36,383 nt of DNA from Verrucomicrobiota bacterium (GTDB lineage Bacteria > Verrucomicrobiota > Verrucomicrobiia > JADLBR01). The translations under genes and the position numbers were made by a program. Of the stretch, positions 7,956 to 15,821 are shown in pieces. The stretch covers positions 1 through 36,383 of the forward strand of contig JAKQKQ010000095.1 of NCBI GenBank assembly GCA_029560585.1. The letters are read 5' to 3'. A model generated the notes under the pieces. That model saw nothing but the letters and a program-made list of their open reading frames with translations. It made no database searches and was not told the DNA's origin. Positions within the stretch are counted from its first letter, which is position 1. Every line of letters starts with the position of its first letter.

Positions 7956-9008
7956 ATGCTCACCGCCGACTTCGACTTCGAACTCCCGGAAGAACTGATC
8001 GCGGCCGAGCCTGTCGCGAATCGCACGGACGCTCGCCTCTTGGTGGTGGACCGAAACTCGGGCACCTGGGAGCACCGCCGGGTGATCGATCTGCCATCGC
8101 TCGGTCGGCCGGGCGATCTCTGGCTCCTCAACAACTCGAAAGTCATTCCCGCGCGCCTGCTGGACACCGGCGCCGGCGTCGAGGCGCTGCTGCTGGAAGA
8201 AACGTCCCAGAACCACTGGCGATGTCTGACAACACCGGCCCGCAAGACCCGCCAGGACGCCAGGCTGTCGTTCGCACCCCGGACTCCCGGCGCCCCCCCC
8301 CTCGCGGCCACTGTTCTCAAAACGCTCCCTTCGGGCGAACGTATCCTTCGGTTCCACGAGCCATTCTCACCCGACGCCTACGGGCTCATGCCCGTGCCCC
8401 CCTATATCCTGAAACGCCGCAAGGCCGGCGCGGGCCCAGCCGACCCGGACGCCCTCGATCGCGAGCGCTACCAGACCGTGTTCGCCGCCCGCGACGGTTC
8501 GGTCGCCGCACCCACCGCCGGACTTCACTTCACCCCGGAACTGCTCGCGCGACTTCCCCACGCGTTCGTCACGCTCCATGTCGGCCTCGGAACTTTCCGC
8601 CCCATCAAAACCGAGCGCCTCGAGGATCATATCATGCACGAGGAGCGCTTCTGGATCCCGGAGGAAACCGCGGCCGCCGCGATGGCCGCCTCGCGCCGCA
8701 TCGCCGTCGGCACCACGGTCGCCCGCGTCCTGGAAACAGTCCGGACGCTGCACGCCGCCGGCGGCAAAACGCACCTGTTCATTCGCCCCCCCTACCATTT
8801 TCGGCACGTGCACGTCCTCATGACCAATTTCCACCTGCCACGCTCCAGCCTGCTCGTCCTCGTGGCCTCCTTCCTCGGCGACCGCGGCCCCGGCCGCGAG
8901 TCCACCCCCCATCGGAAGTCGATCGAGATGATCCGGGCCATCTATGCCGACGCCATCCGCGAGCACTACCGCTTCTACAGCTACGGCGACGCAATGCTGA
9001 TCATCTAG
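7956..9008 (+). CDS. queA: S-adenosylmethionine:tRNA ribosyltransferase-isomerase
   Basis: A 350-residue protein, the normal length for QueA, which transfers the ribosyl part of SAM to preQ1 at tRNA position 34 during queuosine synthesis. The start ATG at 7956 gives the usual N-terminus (MLTADFDFELPEELIA). Family hallmarks are DARLLVVDR, LWLLNNSKVIPARL, the AAPTAGLHFT block, HVGLGTFRPI, the MHEERFWI region, TTVARVLET and LMTNFHLPRSSLLVLVASF, ending with EHYRFYSYGDAMLII. The stop codon lies at the first base of a repeated 20-mer (TAGCAGCCCGTCGGACTTTG) that also occurs, with two changes, next to the second mobile-element copy. No other queuosine gene is in the window. Confidence 0.97.
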   Translation: MLTADFDFELPEELIAAEPVANRTDARLLVVDRNSGTWEHRRVIDLPSLGRPGDLWLLNNSKVIPARLLDTGAGVEALLLEETSQNHWRCLTTPARKTRQDARLSFAPRTPGAPPLAATVLKTLPSGERILRFHEPFSPDAYGLMPVPPYILKRRKAGAGPADPDALDRERYQTVFAARDGSVAAPTAGLHFTPELLARLPHAFVTLHVGLGTFRPIKTERLEDHIMHEERFWIPEETAAAAMAASRRIAVGTTVARVLETVRTLHAAGGKTHLFIRPPYHFRHVHVLMTNFHLPRSSLLVLVASFLGDRGPGRESTPHRKSIEMIRAIYADAIREHYRFYSYGDAMLII

Positions 9009-9026
9009 CAGCCCGTCGGACTTTGT

Positions 9027-9130
9027 GGGCCAGGGGTCATGGGCCAGGGGTCAGCCCTTGAAAATTGAATCGCCTTCATTTTGTGGGCCAGGGTTGGGCC
9101 AGGGGTCAGCCCGGGTGGGCCAGGGGTCAG
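9027..9130. repeat. Array of repeated left ends of the Y1 element
   Basis: The 9-mer GGGCCAGGG occurs five times (9027, 9041, 9085, 9096, 9117), usually continuing as GGTCA. A 33-base segment beginning GGGGTCAGCCCTTGAAAATT at 9047 is repeated at 9123, where it forms the left end of the element. It looks like repeated insertion, slippage or partial loss at the element's left end. Confidence 0.8.
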
Positions 9131-9954
9131 CCCTTGAAAATTGAATCGCCTTCATCGATCCCCAGATTTCGGTCCAAGATCCCGTCGCTCCGTCTCAACC
9201 GCTCCACCCGCTTCACCGCATGCGTCACCCCGCTGCCATTTTTGTAGCCCAAATTCCGGGCCACATCGGTCCCCTGGCCACCAGTCCCCGCAGCACGAAA
9301 TCTTTCCAGTCCTCCGGTTCAAGCGCCGTGGCCTCCCGGATGGCCTGGCGGTATCCCCGGGCCATCCCGGTCTTGCCCCGCGACCAATAGTAGGCCCAGG
9401 CCGGGGAAAGCGGAACCGGGGGCTTCTTGCGTAGCCCGGCCAGGTCCATGTGCCCGCTCCAGCGAAGAACCTCCAATTCCTTCAAACCGCCGGTGAACTC
9501 GCAGTGCCCCCCGCGGCGTCGGCGGATGGGGTTGAGGTGGATGTAGAGCACCAGATGGCGCGCGTAGCCGTCGGCATCGACGACCTCCGCCCGGTAGCGG
9601 CCCTGGAAGAGATGGCCCACCCGCCGGTAACGGCGGTTGTAGCGGGCCGTGTACGTGGTCTGCTGCCAAGCCATCCATCGGCTCAGATTGCCCCGGGGCG
9701 TGCTGGCGGCCAAGTGGTAGTGGTTGGGCATCCGCACCCACGCGTGCAGTTCAACGCCAGAGCGCGCTAGGCTTTCCCCGAGGGTCTCGACGAAGAGGAG
9801 GCAATCCGCCTCGCTCTGAAAAATCTAGGCACGGGCATTTCCTCGAGCCATGACGTGGCAGGAAGCCCCCTCCATTCCAATCGAGGCTTGCGGGCCATCC
9901 CGTCAAGTTGTCCGCTCCTCCCCGTCGGTCAATCAATATTCAAGGGCTGACCCC
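9123..9954. mobile_element. REP-associated Y1 transposase element, copy 1 (decayed)
   Basis: An 832-bp unit bounded by imperfect inverted ends. The left end at 9123 reads GGGGTCAGCCCTTGAAAATT. The right end (9932-9954) reads GGGGTCAGCCCTTGAATATT on the opposite strand. It carries one transposase gene on the minus strand whose stop codon lies inside the left end. The same ends bound 15074-15604, which defines the unit. I see no target-site duplication, as expected for Y1/HUH transposition. Confidence 0.8.
9127..9925 (-). pseudogene. Y1 (HUH) REP-associated transposase, degraded
   Basis: The family is clear from the HUH motif MPNHYHLAA, the GHLFQGRYRAEVVDADGYARHL block and the catalytic-Tyr helix LYIHLNPIRR. 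Compared with the second copy, four lesions are visible. The start codon at 9925 is ACG instead of ATG. One base is missing near 9870. An in-frame TAG near 9825 follows MARGNARA, where the other copy has Arg. A missing base before the C-terminus throws the conserved GYKNGSGVTHAVKRVERL helix-turn-helix-like tail out of frame; that tail is intact in another frame at 9141-9250. The longest surviving frame is 9225-9737. It cannot make a full transposase. Confidence 0.85.
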
Positions 9955-10273
9955 ATGTGCATTTTTGCCGCACGGGGTGCGTCTTTCAGGGCGTCAGGGG
10001 CGAATCAAACCCGCTTGTCTCCGGGACGGCGCGTTCTTTCCGATCTGGAACTCTGGAAATCAGGAGCCTGTGGCCCGCTTTCGTGCCTGCCTCAGTTCCA
10101 GATTGGACAGGGTCGGAATCCGGGCTTCTGTTCTGCCGCATCCGAAGCGATCCGTGGGCCGTCAAGGGGCGGATCTTAAACCCGACTTGAAACCGTCATC
10201 TCCATCGTAAAGTCAGGGCGAATCCGGCCTAAAACTCACTTTGGCATAAGCGCCCAAACGCCCATGGGCCTGG
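9955..10273. other. Intergenic region without recognised gene
   Basis: About 320 bases between the mobile element and thrS. Open frames are short and overlapping with no recognisable product. A small palindrome GCCCATGGGC lies at 10262-10271, just past the thrS stop; no T-run follows it. I see nothing else that I can support. Confidence 0.4.
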
Positions 10274-12166
10274 CTACACCGCCACCGTCAGCGTACGCTC
10301 CCGGTACTCCCGCGCGACCCGATCTAGGAACGCATCCAGCGCCATGCCCCCCTCGTCGCCCTTTGGGCGCGATCTGACCGACACCGTCCCGGCCGCCGCC
10401 TCCTGCTTGCCAATCACCAGCCCATACGGCACCTTGTCCAGTTGCCAGCGGCGCACCTTGGCCCCGAGCTTGTCAGAGGACGCGTCCACGGTCGCCCGCA
10501 GAGACAGTTCGCGGCACCTGCGCTCGACCCCGCGCGCGAATTCCATCTGCGCATCCGTGATCGGCAGCAGCCGCACTTGCTCGGGCGCAAGCCACAGCGG
10601 AAAATCGCCGGCAAAGTGCTCGATGAGGAACCCGATGAAACGCTCGTGGGTCCCGAGCGGCGCGCGATGGATGCAGAGCGGCGTCGCCTTGGTGTTCTCC
10701 GCCGTCACGTACTCCAACCCGAACCGCTTCGGCACCGCGAAATCCACCTGATTGGTCGCGATGGTGAACTCCCGCCCGATGGCGCTCCACACCTGGACGT
10801 CGATCTTTGGCCCGTAGAATGCCGCCTCGTTGGGCACCTCGACGAAATCGATGCCGCTGTTAACCAGCACCCGCCTCACCATCTCCTCGGTTTGGAGCCA
10901 CAGGCCCGGCTCGCCCACGAACTTTTCTCCGAGGCGCGACGGGTCATGCGTAGAGAATCGCATCCGGTATTTTCCGATGCCGAAAAGTTTGAAATAGCGC
11001 AGGTACATCTCGTTGACCGCGTTGAACTCCGCCTCGAATTGCTCCGGGGTGCAGTAGATGTGCGCGTCGTTCATCTGCATCGACCGGACGCGCATGAGAC
11101 CAAAGAGCTCTCCGCTCTGCTCGTACCGATAGCACGCGCCATACTCCGCCAGTCGCAGCGGGAGATCCCTGTAGCTGCGGGGAACCGCCTTGTAGATCTT
11201 GTGGTGGTGCGGGCAATTCATCGCCTTGATGTAGTACCGCTCGACGGGCAGATCCTTCACCAGATCCCGCGCGATGGCGATGAGCCGGTCGATCCTTTCG
11301 GGCGTCAGTTCGCCGCCGTGCAGCTCCTTCTGGAATTCCTCGCGATAACGGGGCCGTTGCTCGTCGGGCACTCCCTCCGCCGCGAGCGTCATCGGCGGGA
11401 ACATCGACTCCGCGTAATACGGAAGGTGCCCGCTCGTCAGGTACATGCTCTCCCGGGCCAGGTGCGGCGTCCGCACCCGCTCATAGCCCGCGGCGAATTC
11501 CGTCTCCTTAGCCAGCCGCTCCAGCTCTTCGACGATCACCGTGCCCTTCGGCAACCACAGCGGCAAACCGGGGCCCACGTCCTCGTCGAACGCAAAGAGC
11601 TGCATCTCGCGGCCGATCTTGCGGTGGTCCCGCTTCTTGGCCTCCTCGAGCTGGTGAAGGTGGGTCTCGAGTTCCTCGCGCGTCGGAAACGCCGTCCCAT
11701 AGAGGCGCTGCAGCTGCTTGTTGCGCTCATCGCCGCGATGGTATGCCCCGGCGATGCTCAGGAGCTTGAAGGCCTTAATCTTCCCGGTGCTCGGCACATG
11801 GGTCCCGGCACACAGGTCCACGAATTCCCCGTTCCGGTAGAACGTGATCGGCTCGCCCTCGGGAATGTCGCCCAGTCGGCTAATCTTATAGGGCTGTCCC
11901 CGCCCCTCGAAAAACGCCCGCGCCTCGTCACGCGTCACCTCCCGCCGCTCGAAAGGCTGGTCCTCCGCAACCACCTTCGCCATCTCCGCCTCGATGCGTC
12001 CCAGATCCTCGGGCGTGAACCGATGCCCGATGTCGAAGTCGTAGTAAAATCCGGTATCGGTCGGCGGTCCGATATCGAGCTTCGCCTCAGGGAAAAGCCG
12101 CACCACGGCCGTCGCCAGCACGTGCGCGGTCGAGTGTCTCAGTTCCTCCAATGGGGTCATCGCCAT
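10274..12166 (-). CDS. thrS: Threonyl-tRNA synthetase lacking the N-terminal TGS domain
   Basis: A 630-residue protein from the ATG at 12166. It opens directly with the editing domain: HSTAH (His11, His15) and DLCAGTH (Cys119, His123) supply the four-ligand editing site. The class II catalytic core follows: MNCPHH (zinc ligand Cys318), motif 2 YRYEQSGELFGLMRV, DAHIYC (zinc ligand His369) and motif 3 IHRAPLGTHERFIGFL (third zinc ligand His). The anticodon-binding domain ends with GDEGGM and YRERTLTVAV. The TGS domain found at residues 1-60 of E. coli ThrRS is absent; the upstream open frame (to 12286) encodes no TGS-like sequence. An extra segment of about 50 residues (260-308) separates YYAESMFPPM from YYIKAMNCP. 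It seems to be transcribed alone, with no strong ribosome-binding site visible. Confidence 0.96.
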   Translation of the reverse strand: MAMTPLEELRHSTAHVLATAVVRLFPEAKLDIGPPTDTGFYYDFDIGHRFTPEDLGRIEAEMAKVVAEDQPFERREVTRDEARAFFEGRGQPYKISRLGDIPEGEPITFYRNGEFVDLCAGTHVPSTGKIKAFKLLSIAGAYHRGDERNKQLQRLYGTAFPTREELETHLHQLEEAKKRDHRKIGREMQLFAFDEDVGPGLPLWLPKGTVIVEELERLAKETEFAAGYERVRTPHLARESMYLTSGHLPYYAESMFPPMTLAAEGVPDEQRPRYREEFQKELHGGELTPERIDRLIAIARDLVKDLPVERYYIKAMNCPHHHKIYKAVPRSYRDLPLRLAEYGACYRYEQSGELFGLMRVRSMQMNDAHIYCTPEQFEAEFNAVNEMYLRYFKLFGIGKYRMRFSTHDPSRLGEKFVGEPGLWLQTEEMVRRVLVNSGIDFVEVPNEAAFYGPKIDVQVWSAIGREFTIATNQVDFAVPKRFGLEYVTAENTKATPLCIHRAPLGTHERFIGFLIEHFAGDFPLWLAPEQVRLLPITDAQMEFARGVERRCRELSLRATVDASSDKLGAKVRRWQLDKVPYGLVIGKQEAAAGTVSVRSRPKGDEGGMALDAFLDRVAREYRERTLTVAV

Positions 12167-12364
12167 ACGGATAAGAATTTGATCTTGGCGGCCCTGCGGG
12201 CAGAATCGGCCCCCTTCGCCCTCCGAAGGACTACCTGCCCCGTCTGAATCGGTCCCATCATGTGAATAGGGTAGCTGTCGGGCCACCGGAGGTCGAGCGG
12301 GAATGCCGACGGCGCCGGCCCATCCCGATTGCCGATGGCAGAGTAATAATTTGGAACCCTTCGA

Positions 12365-12607
12365 TCAGCAGTCGTCCATCGAGAATCGGCGATCCTTACG
12401 CGGGTCGGCCTCGTAGACATTGCGGATCAGCCGTTGCCAGTGGACGCTGGTGCGGGAAGGAGGCTCGGGCGCGCCGATGGTATCGCCGTTGCGCACATGG
12501 CCGACGCGCTGGGCCCGCCGACCCCTCATCTTGTTCGAATACCAGCCGTGGTCGCGCAGCAGGTGATAGCTTGCCGCCACCGCCACATTGAACATCCGCC
12601 ATTTCAT
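12365..12607 (-). pseudogene. Remnant of an IS91-type transposase C-terminal region
   Basis: An 80-residue open frame. Two short blocks match my memory of IS91-family transposase C-termini: HGWYSNKMRGRRAQR (family pattern YYGWYSNxxRGxR) and WQRLIRNVYEADP (family pattern WxxLIxxVYExDPLxCPxC). The cysteine pair that should follow is missing, and the frame ends in unrelated residues (RKDRRFSMDDC). The catalytic N-terminal part is absent, so this is a fragment. Recognition is by motif only; a chance small gene is the alternative. Confidence 0.55.
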
Positions 12608-12620
12608 TGCATTGCTGGGG

Positions 12621-13211
12621 CTACCTTGTTACGTGCGCCGCGATGGCCTTCAGCCCCTTTTCATACCTTCCCTGCATGCCCGCTCCACCGATCTGTTTGA
12701 TTCCGCTCTTGCCGATGTCCGGCAGGCGTTCGCGCATCAGAGGCACAAGTTCCTTCAGGCTGATGATTGCCCCGAATTGCATGCCGAGAAGGTTCAAGAC
12801 CTGCCGGTTCGCCTCGGTCACTTCCTTCACCACGACCGGGTCTTCGGCGCTGGGGCAGGTATGGTGGCGCCCCCAGACCGATCCGGTCGGACTGGGTTTC
12901 CGCCGTTCACAATACTGGCAGATGTCGTCGTAGCATTCCACGAACTCAACCTCGACATCTGGGTTGTTCTGGATGGCCTGGACCACGCGGTTCATCCCCA
13001 CACGAGTATAACCTTTCTTGGAACCGCCTTCCCCGAAACACGCGATGACATAAGTCGGATGATACGGTCGCAAACGGATGAGCCTGACCTTCGCCGCGTC
13101 TGGTTCTTCTTCAGCGCAAGAGGCCGGTCGGGGCCGCGCCATGCCTGCTCCTCCGGCGAGGATGCTCATCAACCCCAGAAATCTTCGACGATGGATGGAT
13201 GCCAAACGCAT
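12621..13211 (-). CDS. Tat-exported DUF1284-like cysteine-rich protein
   Basis: A 196-residue protein. ATG 13211 is preceded by GGAAG at 5-base spacing, which favours it over an upstream ATG at 13244. The N-terminus is a twin-arginine signal (HRRRFLGLMSILAGG). The mature part has RLIRLRPYHPTYVIACFGEGG near the start, KKGYTRVGMNRVVQAI, ECYDDICQYC and a later HTC, then EANRQVLNLLGM. This order resembles DUF1284 (IRLRPHH..., GYSPEFVxNM, DDICxxC, RDRxVLxLLG), a small family of likely metal-binding proteins of unknown function. The cysteines suggest a metal or Fe-S site; Tat export suggests the cofactor is loaded before export. Assignment is moderately sure; function is unknown. Confidence 0.75.
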   Translation of the reverse strand: MRLASIHRRRFLGLMSILAGGAGMARPRPASCAEEEPDAAKVRLIRLRPYHPTYVIACFGEGGSKKGYTRVGMNRVVQAIQNNPDVEVEFVECYDDICQYCERRKPSPTGSVWGRHHTCPSAEDPVVVKEVTEANRQVLNLLGMQFGAIISLKELVPLMRERLPDIGKSGIKQIGGAGMQGRYEKGLKAIAAHVTR

Positions 13212-13285
13212 GGGAACTTCCGATGTGACCTTGAGCGTTGCCATGGCGAGACTATAGCTACCATGACGGTGCGTCTCAACGCAAC

Positions 13286-13336
13286 ATCACCACTCGCCAG
13301 TCACCAGTCACGAATCACGAGTCACCAGTTACTAAT
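13286..13336. repeat. Degenerate 7-8-bp tandem repeat
   Basis: Imperfect tandem units of the form CCAGTCA / CGAATCA / CGAGTCA / CCAGTTA follow each other. They lie in the spacer between the DUF1284-like gene and the molybdoenzyme gene. Such arrays are often variable in length; no function is apparent. Confidence 0.6.
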
Positions 13337-13664
13337 CCCGCCTCCGAACTCTTAGCTTCCGTTTTTCCGCAGCGGCAGACACTGCAACTGGGGAGAATCC
13401 GTCCAGAGTCAGGAGTTGCCCCCAATGACCCAATGACCCTCGACATCGAGCGGTCGGAAGCGGGAAGGTTCTCGCTTGCGGCGGCTTTGCGACAGCGGAT
13501 AATGCCGCACAAACCACCGATGAGCACAACCACAATCCCCACGGTGCCAGTGCGAACAGCGGAGCGTGGATTTTGCCTCGGTGGATCCACTCGGCCTGCT
13601 TACCGCCGGTGGGCTGAAATCGAAATTCCTATCACCTAAATTCCTATTTCTCCAAGAGGCCCCG
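13337..13664. other. Spacer upstream of the molybdoenzyme gene
   Basis: About 330 bases with no recognised gene. On the minus strand 13315-13590 an open frame contains one hydrophobic stretch (TVGIVVVLIGGLCGIIRC) and a few cysteines, but it has no recognisable start or homology. The end of the region holds an AAGAGG ribosome-binding site at 13654-13659 for the next gene. Confidence 0.4.
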
Positions 13665-14924
13665 ATGCACAACTTCAATCAGCTTCACGACCACTGCCAC
13701 CTCACGCGCCGCTACTTCCTGCAACTCGGCTCCCTCGCCGCTGCAGCGTGGAGCGAGTCCCCGCTGGCCGCGGCGGGCGCTACCCCCGACCACCCGCTCC
13801 TGAAAGACGCCATCGCCAAGCTCGAATACCTGGCCCCGCTTGATCGCATACACATCGCCGACAAAGGCCGCACGGGCGTCCTCAAGTTCTCGCCCGAAAA
13901 ACTCCGCGAGGTCGGTCTCGTTCCCGAAACTTGGTCGCTCGAAGTCGTCGCCGACACGGAGAGCACAAGCGCCGTTGAGCAGCCTTTCACCCGGGCACAA
14001 GGAAACGCCCTGGACTGGAAGTGCCTTATGAAACTGGCCGAGCGCCACGCCGTCCGCTTCCTCCACCCCTGCATCTGCGCCTTTGGCGACGATCCATTTC
14101 ACAACAGCCTCTGGGAAGGCATCCCCTTGCGCGAAATCATCTGGATGGCCAAGCCCAAAGCCAACATCCGCCGCGTTGTCTATCAAAGCTATCACCCTGA
14201 AGGCATGCCTCCGTTCCAAGCCTCTCTGCCCCTGGCCCAAGTCCTCGAGACCCCGCCGGGCCAAGTCCCCCCTGTCCTCGCCTACAAGATGAACGGCGAA
14301 CTCATCCCTGCCGCCCACGGCGGGCCGACCCGCGTCGTCGTCCCCGGCATGTATGGCGACAAGGCCATCAAGTGGATCCAACGCATCGTCCTCACCAACG
14401 ACTTCAAGGCCAGCGATTCCGACGCCGCCGTCCATAACGCCGACACCGAAAGCCCCATGAAGACCAAGGCCCGTTTCGTCAACGCCCCCACGGAGCTGAA
14501 GCCCGGATCCCCCGCCGCCCTCACCGGCTACGCCCTGGTCGGCATCTCTGGCCTGGCCAAGGTCCAATACTGCGTCCACTCGCGCAACGAGCCACGGCCC
14601 TCCGACGACCCCTACTGGACGAAGGCCGACTGGCACGACGCCACCATCCTGCCCGCGCCCACGAACTGGGGTCGCGGAATTGCCGGCGGAAAGCTTCCGC
14701 CCAACACGAGCCACATGGACCCCGCCAAGGGCACGCCCCTGGAGTGGCCCATCCGCTTCACCCTCACCCACTGGGCGGCCCTGCTCCCCGGCCTCCCGGA
14801 GGGCGAATACGACATCTGCTGCCGCACCATAGACCACAACGGCATCGCCCAACCCATGCCCCGCCCATTCCCCCGCTCTGGAAACAACGGCATCCACCGC
14901 GTCACGCTGACGGTGAAGGTGTGA
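13665..14924 (+). CDS. Tat-exported sulfite-oxidase-like molybdopterin oxidoreductase
   Basis: A 419-residue protein. ATG 13665 follows AAGAGG by 5 bases; the upstream extension of the frame is rejected because the twin-arginine signal (LTRRYFLQLGSLAAAAW, about residues 13-29) starts from this ATG. The oxidoreductase molybdopterin-binding domain covers about residues 85-270, with WSLEVV, the FLHPCICAFGD segment, PLREIIWMAKP and KMNGELIPAAHGGPTRVVVPGMYGDKAIKWI. The last is the hallmark of sulfite oxidase-type folds. A Mo-co dimerisation-like beta domain follows (about 290-419). The molybdenum-ligating cysteine is probably in the CIC pair. The electron donor and acceptor cannot be told; no cytochrome gene is adjacent. 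Confidence 0.9.
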   Translation: MHNFNQLHDHCHLTRRYFLQLGSLAAAAWSESPLAAAGATPDHPLLKDAIAKLEYLAPLDRIHIADKGRTGVLKFSPEKLREVGLVPETWSLEVVADTESTSAVEQPFTRAQGNALDWKCLMKLAERHAVRFLHPCICAFGDDPFHNSLWEGIPLREIIWMAKPKANIRRVVYQSYHPEGMPPFQASLPLAQVLETPPGQVPPVLAYKMNGELIPAAHGGPTRVVVPGMYGDKAIKWIQRIVLTNDFKASDSDAAVHNADTESPMKTKARFVNAPTELKPGSPAALTGYALVGISGLAKVQYCVHSRNEPRPSDDPYWTKADWHDATILPAPTNWGRGIAGGKLPPNTSHMDPAKGTPLEWPIRFTLTHWAALLPGLPEGEYDICCRTIDHNGIAQPMPRPFPRSGNNGIHRVTLTVKV

Positions 14925-15073
14925 GCCTGGAATTGAACCTCATGGCCTCCATCCATGGCTAGGGGTTTGGCTATCCAGAAATGGGGTCAGTCGATGATTT
15001 AGGTTGGCTAGCAGCGTGTCGGACTTTGCCGCAAGACGAGCCGATGTGGTAGGATCGGGCATGTTATTGGCTA

Positions 15074-15604
15074 GGGGTCAGCCCTTGAAAATTGAATCGC
15101 CCTCATAGATCCCCAGATTTCGGTCCAAGATCCCGTCGCTCCGTCTCAACCGCTCCACCCGCTTCACCGCATGCGTCACCCCGCTGCCATCTTTGTAGCC
15201 CAGATGGCGCGCGTAGCCGTCGGCATCGACGACCTCCGCCCGGTAGCGGCCCTGGAAGAGATGGCCCACCCGCCGGTGGCGGCGGTTGTAGCGAGCCGTG
15301 TAGGTGGTCTGCTGCCAGGCCATCCATCGGCTCAGATTGCCCCGGGGCGTGCTGGCGGCCAAGTGGTAGTGGTTGGGCATCAGCACCCACGCGTGCAGTT
15401 CAACGCCAAAGCGCGCGAGGCCTTCCTCGAGGGTTTCGACGAAGAGGAGGTAATCCTCCTCGCCCTCGAAGATCCGGGCGCGGGCATTTCCTCGGGCCAT
15501 GATGTGGTAGCAGGCCCCTTCCCATTCCAATCGCGGCTTGCGGGCCACGCCGTCAAGTTGCCCCGCCCTCCCCATCGGTCAATCAATATTCAAGGGCTGA
15601 CCCC
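15074..15604. mobile_element. REP-associated Y1 transposase element, copy 2 (internally deleted)
   Basis: A 531-bp unit with the same inverted ends as 9123-9954: left GGGGTCAGCCCTTGAAAATT at 15074; right end at 15582-15604. Alignment by eye to copy 1 shows one deletion of 302 bp, corresponding to 9252-9553. It is flanked by CCA in copy 1, so a micro-homology deletion is likely. The length difference of 301 bp is fully explained by this deletion plus one missing base in copy 1. A 20-mer related to the end of queA (TAGCAGCGTGTCGGACTTTG) lies just outside the left end at 15009. Confidence 0.82.
15078..15575 (-). pseudogene. Truncated Y1 transposase with HUH motif but no catalytic Tyr
   Basis: An uninterrupted 165-residue frame from ATG 15575 to a TGA inside the element's left end. 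It keeps the N-terminus (LEWEGACYHIMARGNARARIF), the HUH motif MPNHYHLAA and GHLFQGRYRAEVVDADGYARHL. It then jumps to the C-terminal helix-turn-helix-like tail GYKDGSGVTHAVKRVERL. The missing segment includes the YIHLNP helix with the expected nucleophilic tyrosine, so the product could bind its DNA ends but not cut them. Relative to a reconstructed ancestor the deletion is in frame (101 codons). Whether it is expressed is unknown; I class it as a pseudogene with reserve. Confidence 0.8.
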
Positions 15605-15655
15605 TTGCGTCCCCTTGCGTGTTCCCCTTGCGTGTTGCTGACCCCCTGCGTGTTG
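15601..15655. repeat. Tandem CCCCTTGCGT repeat beside the element's right end
   Basis: CCCCTTGCGT occurs at 15601, 15611 and 15624, with a fourth variant (CCCCCTGCGT) at 15642; the later units are followed by GTT. The first unit includes the last four bases of the mobile element, so the array grew from the element junction. Confidence 0.75.
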
Positions 15656-15821
15656 CGGGACCGCGTCGCACGCCATCTGCACCCGAACAAACCGCCCCGG
15701 TGACGTGCTGCTCGCGCGCGGATGTTCGGGTTCATCCGCCAACTTGCAAGGAACGGTCTTGAGTGTGCGAAACGCCGAAAATGTCTAAGGGAGCAAGCCC
15801 CTCGCTACTCTCGCAGCCGCC

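Noticed and set aside
10442-12247. 601-residue plus-strand frame opposite thrS
   Set aside because: An antisense shadow of a fully recognisable synthetase, rich in Arg, Leu and His with no domain.
13286-13336. Possible CRISPR array from short repeats
   Set aside because: Units are 7-8 bases with no spacers, and there are no cas genes in the window.
13315-13590. Minus-strand frame with one hydrophobic segment (TVGIVVVLIGGLCGIIRC)
   Set aside because: No recognisable start or homology, and the frame runs into the tandem-repeat spacer; a chance frame in GC-rich DNA is more likely.
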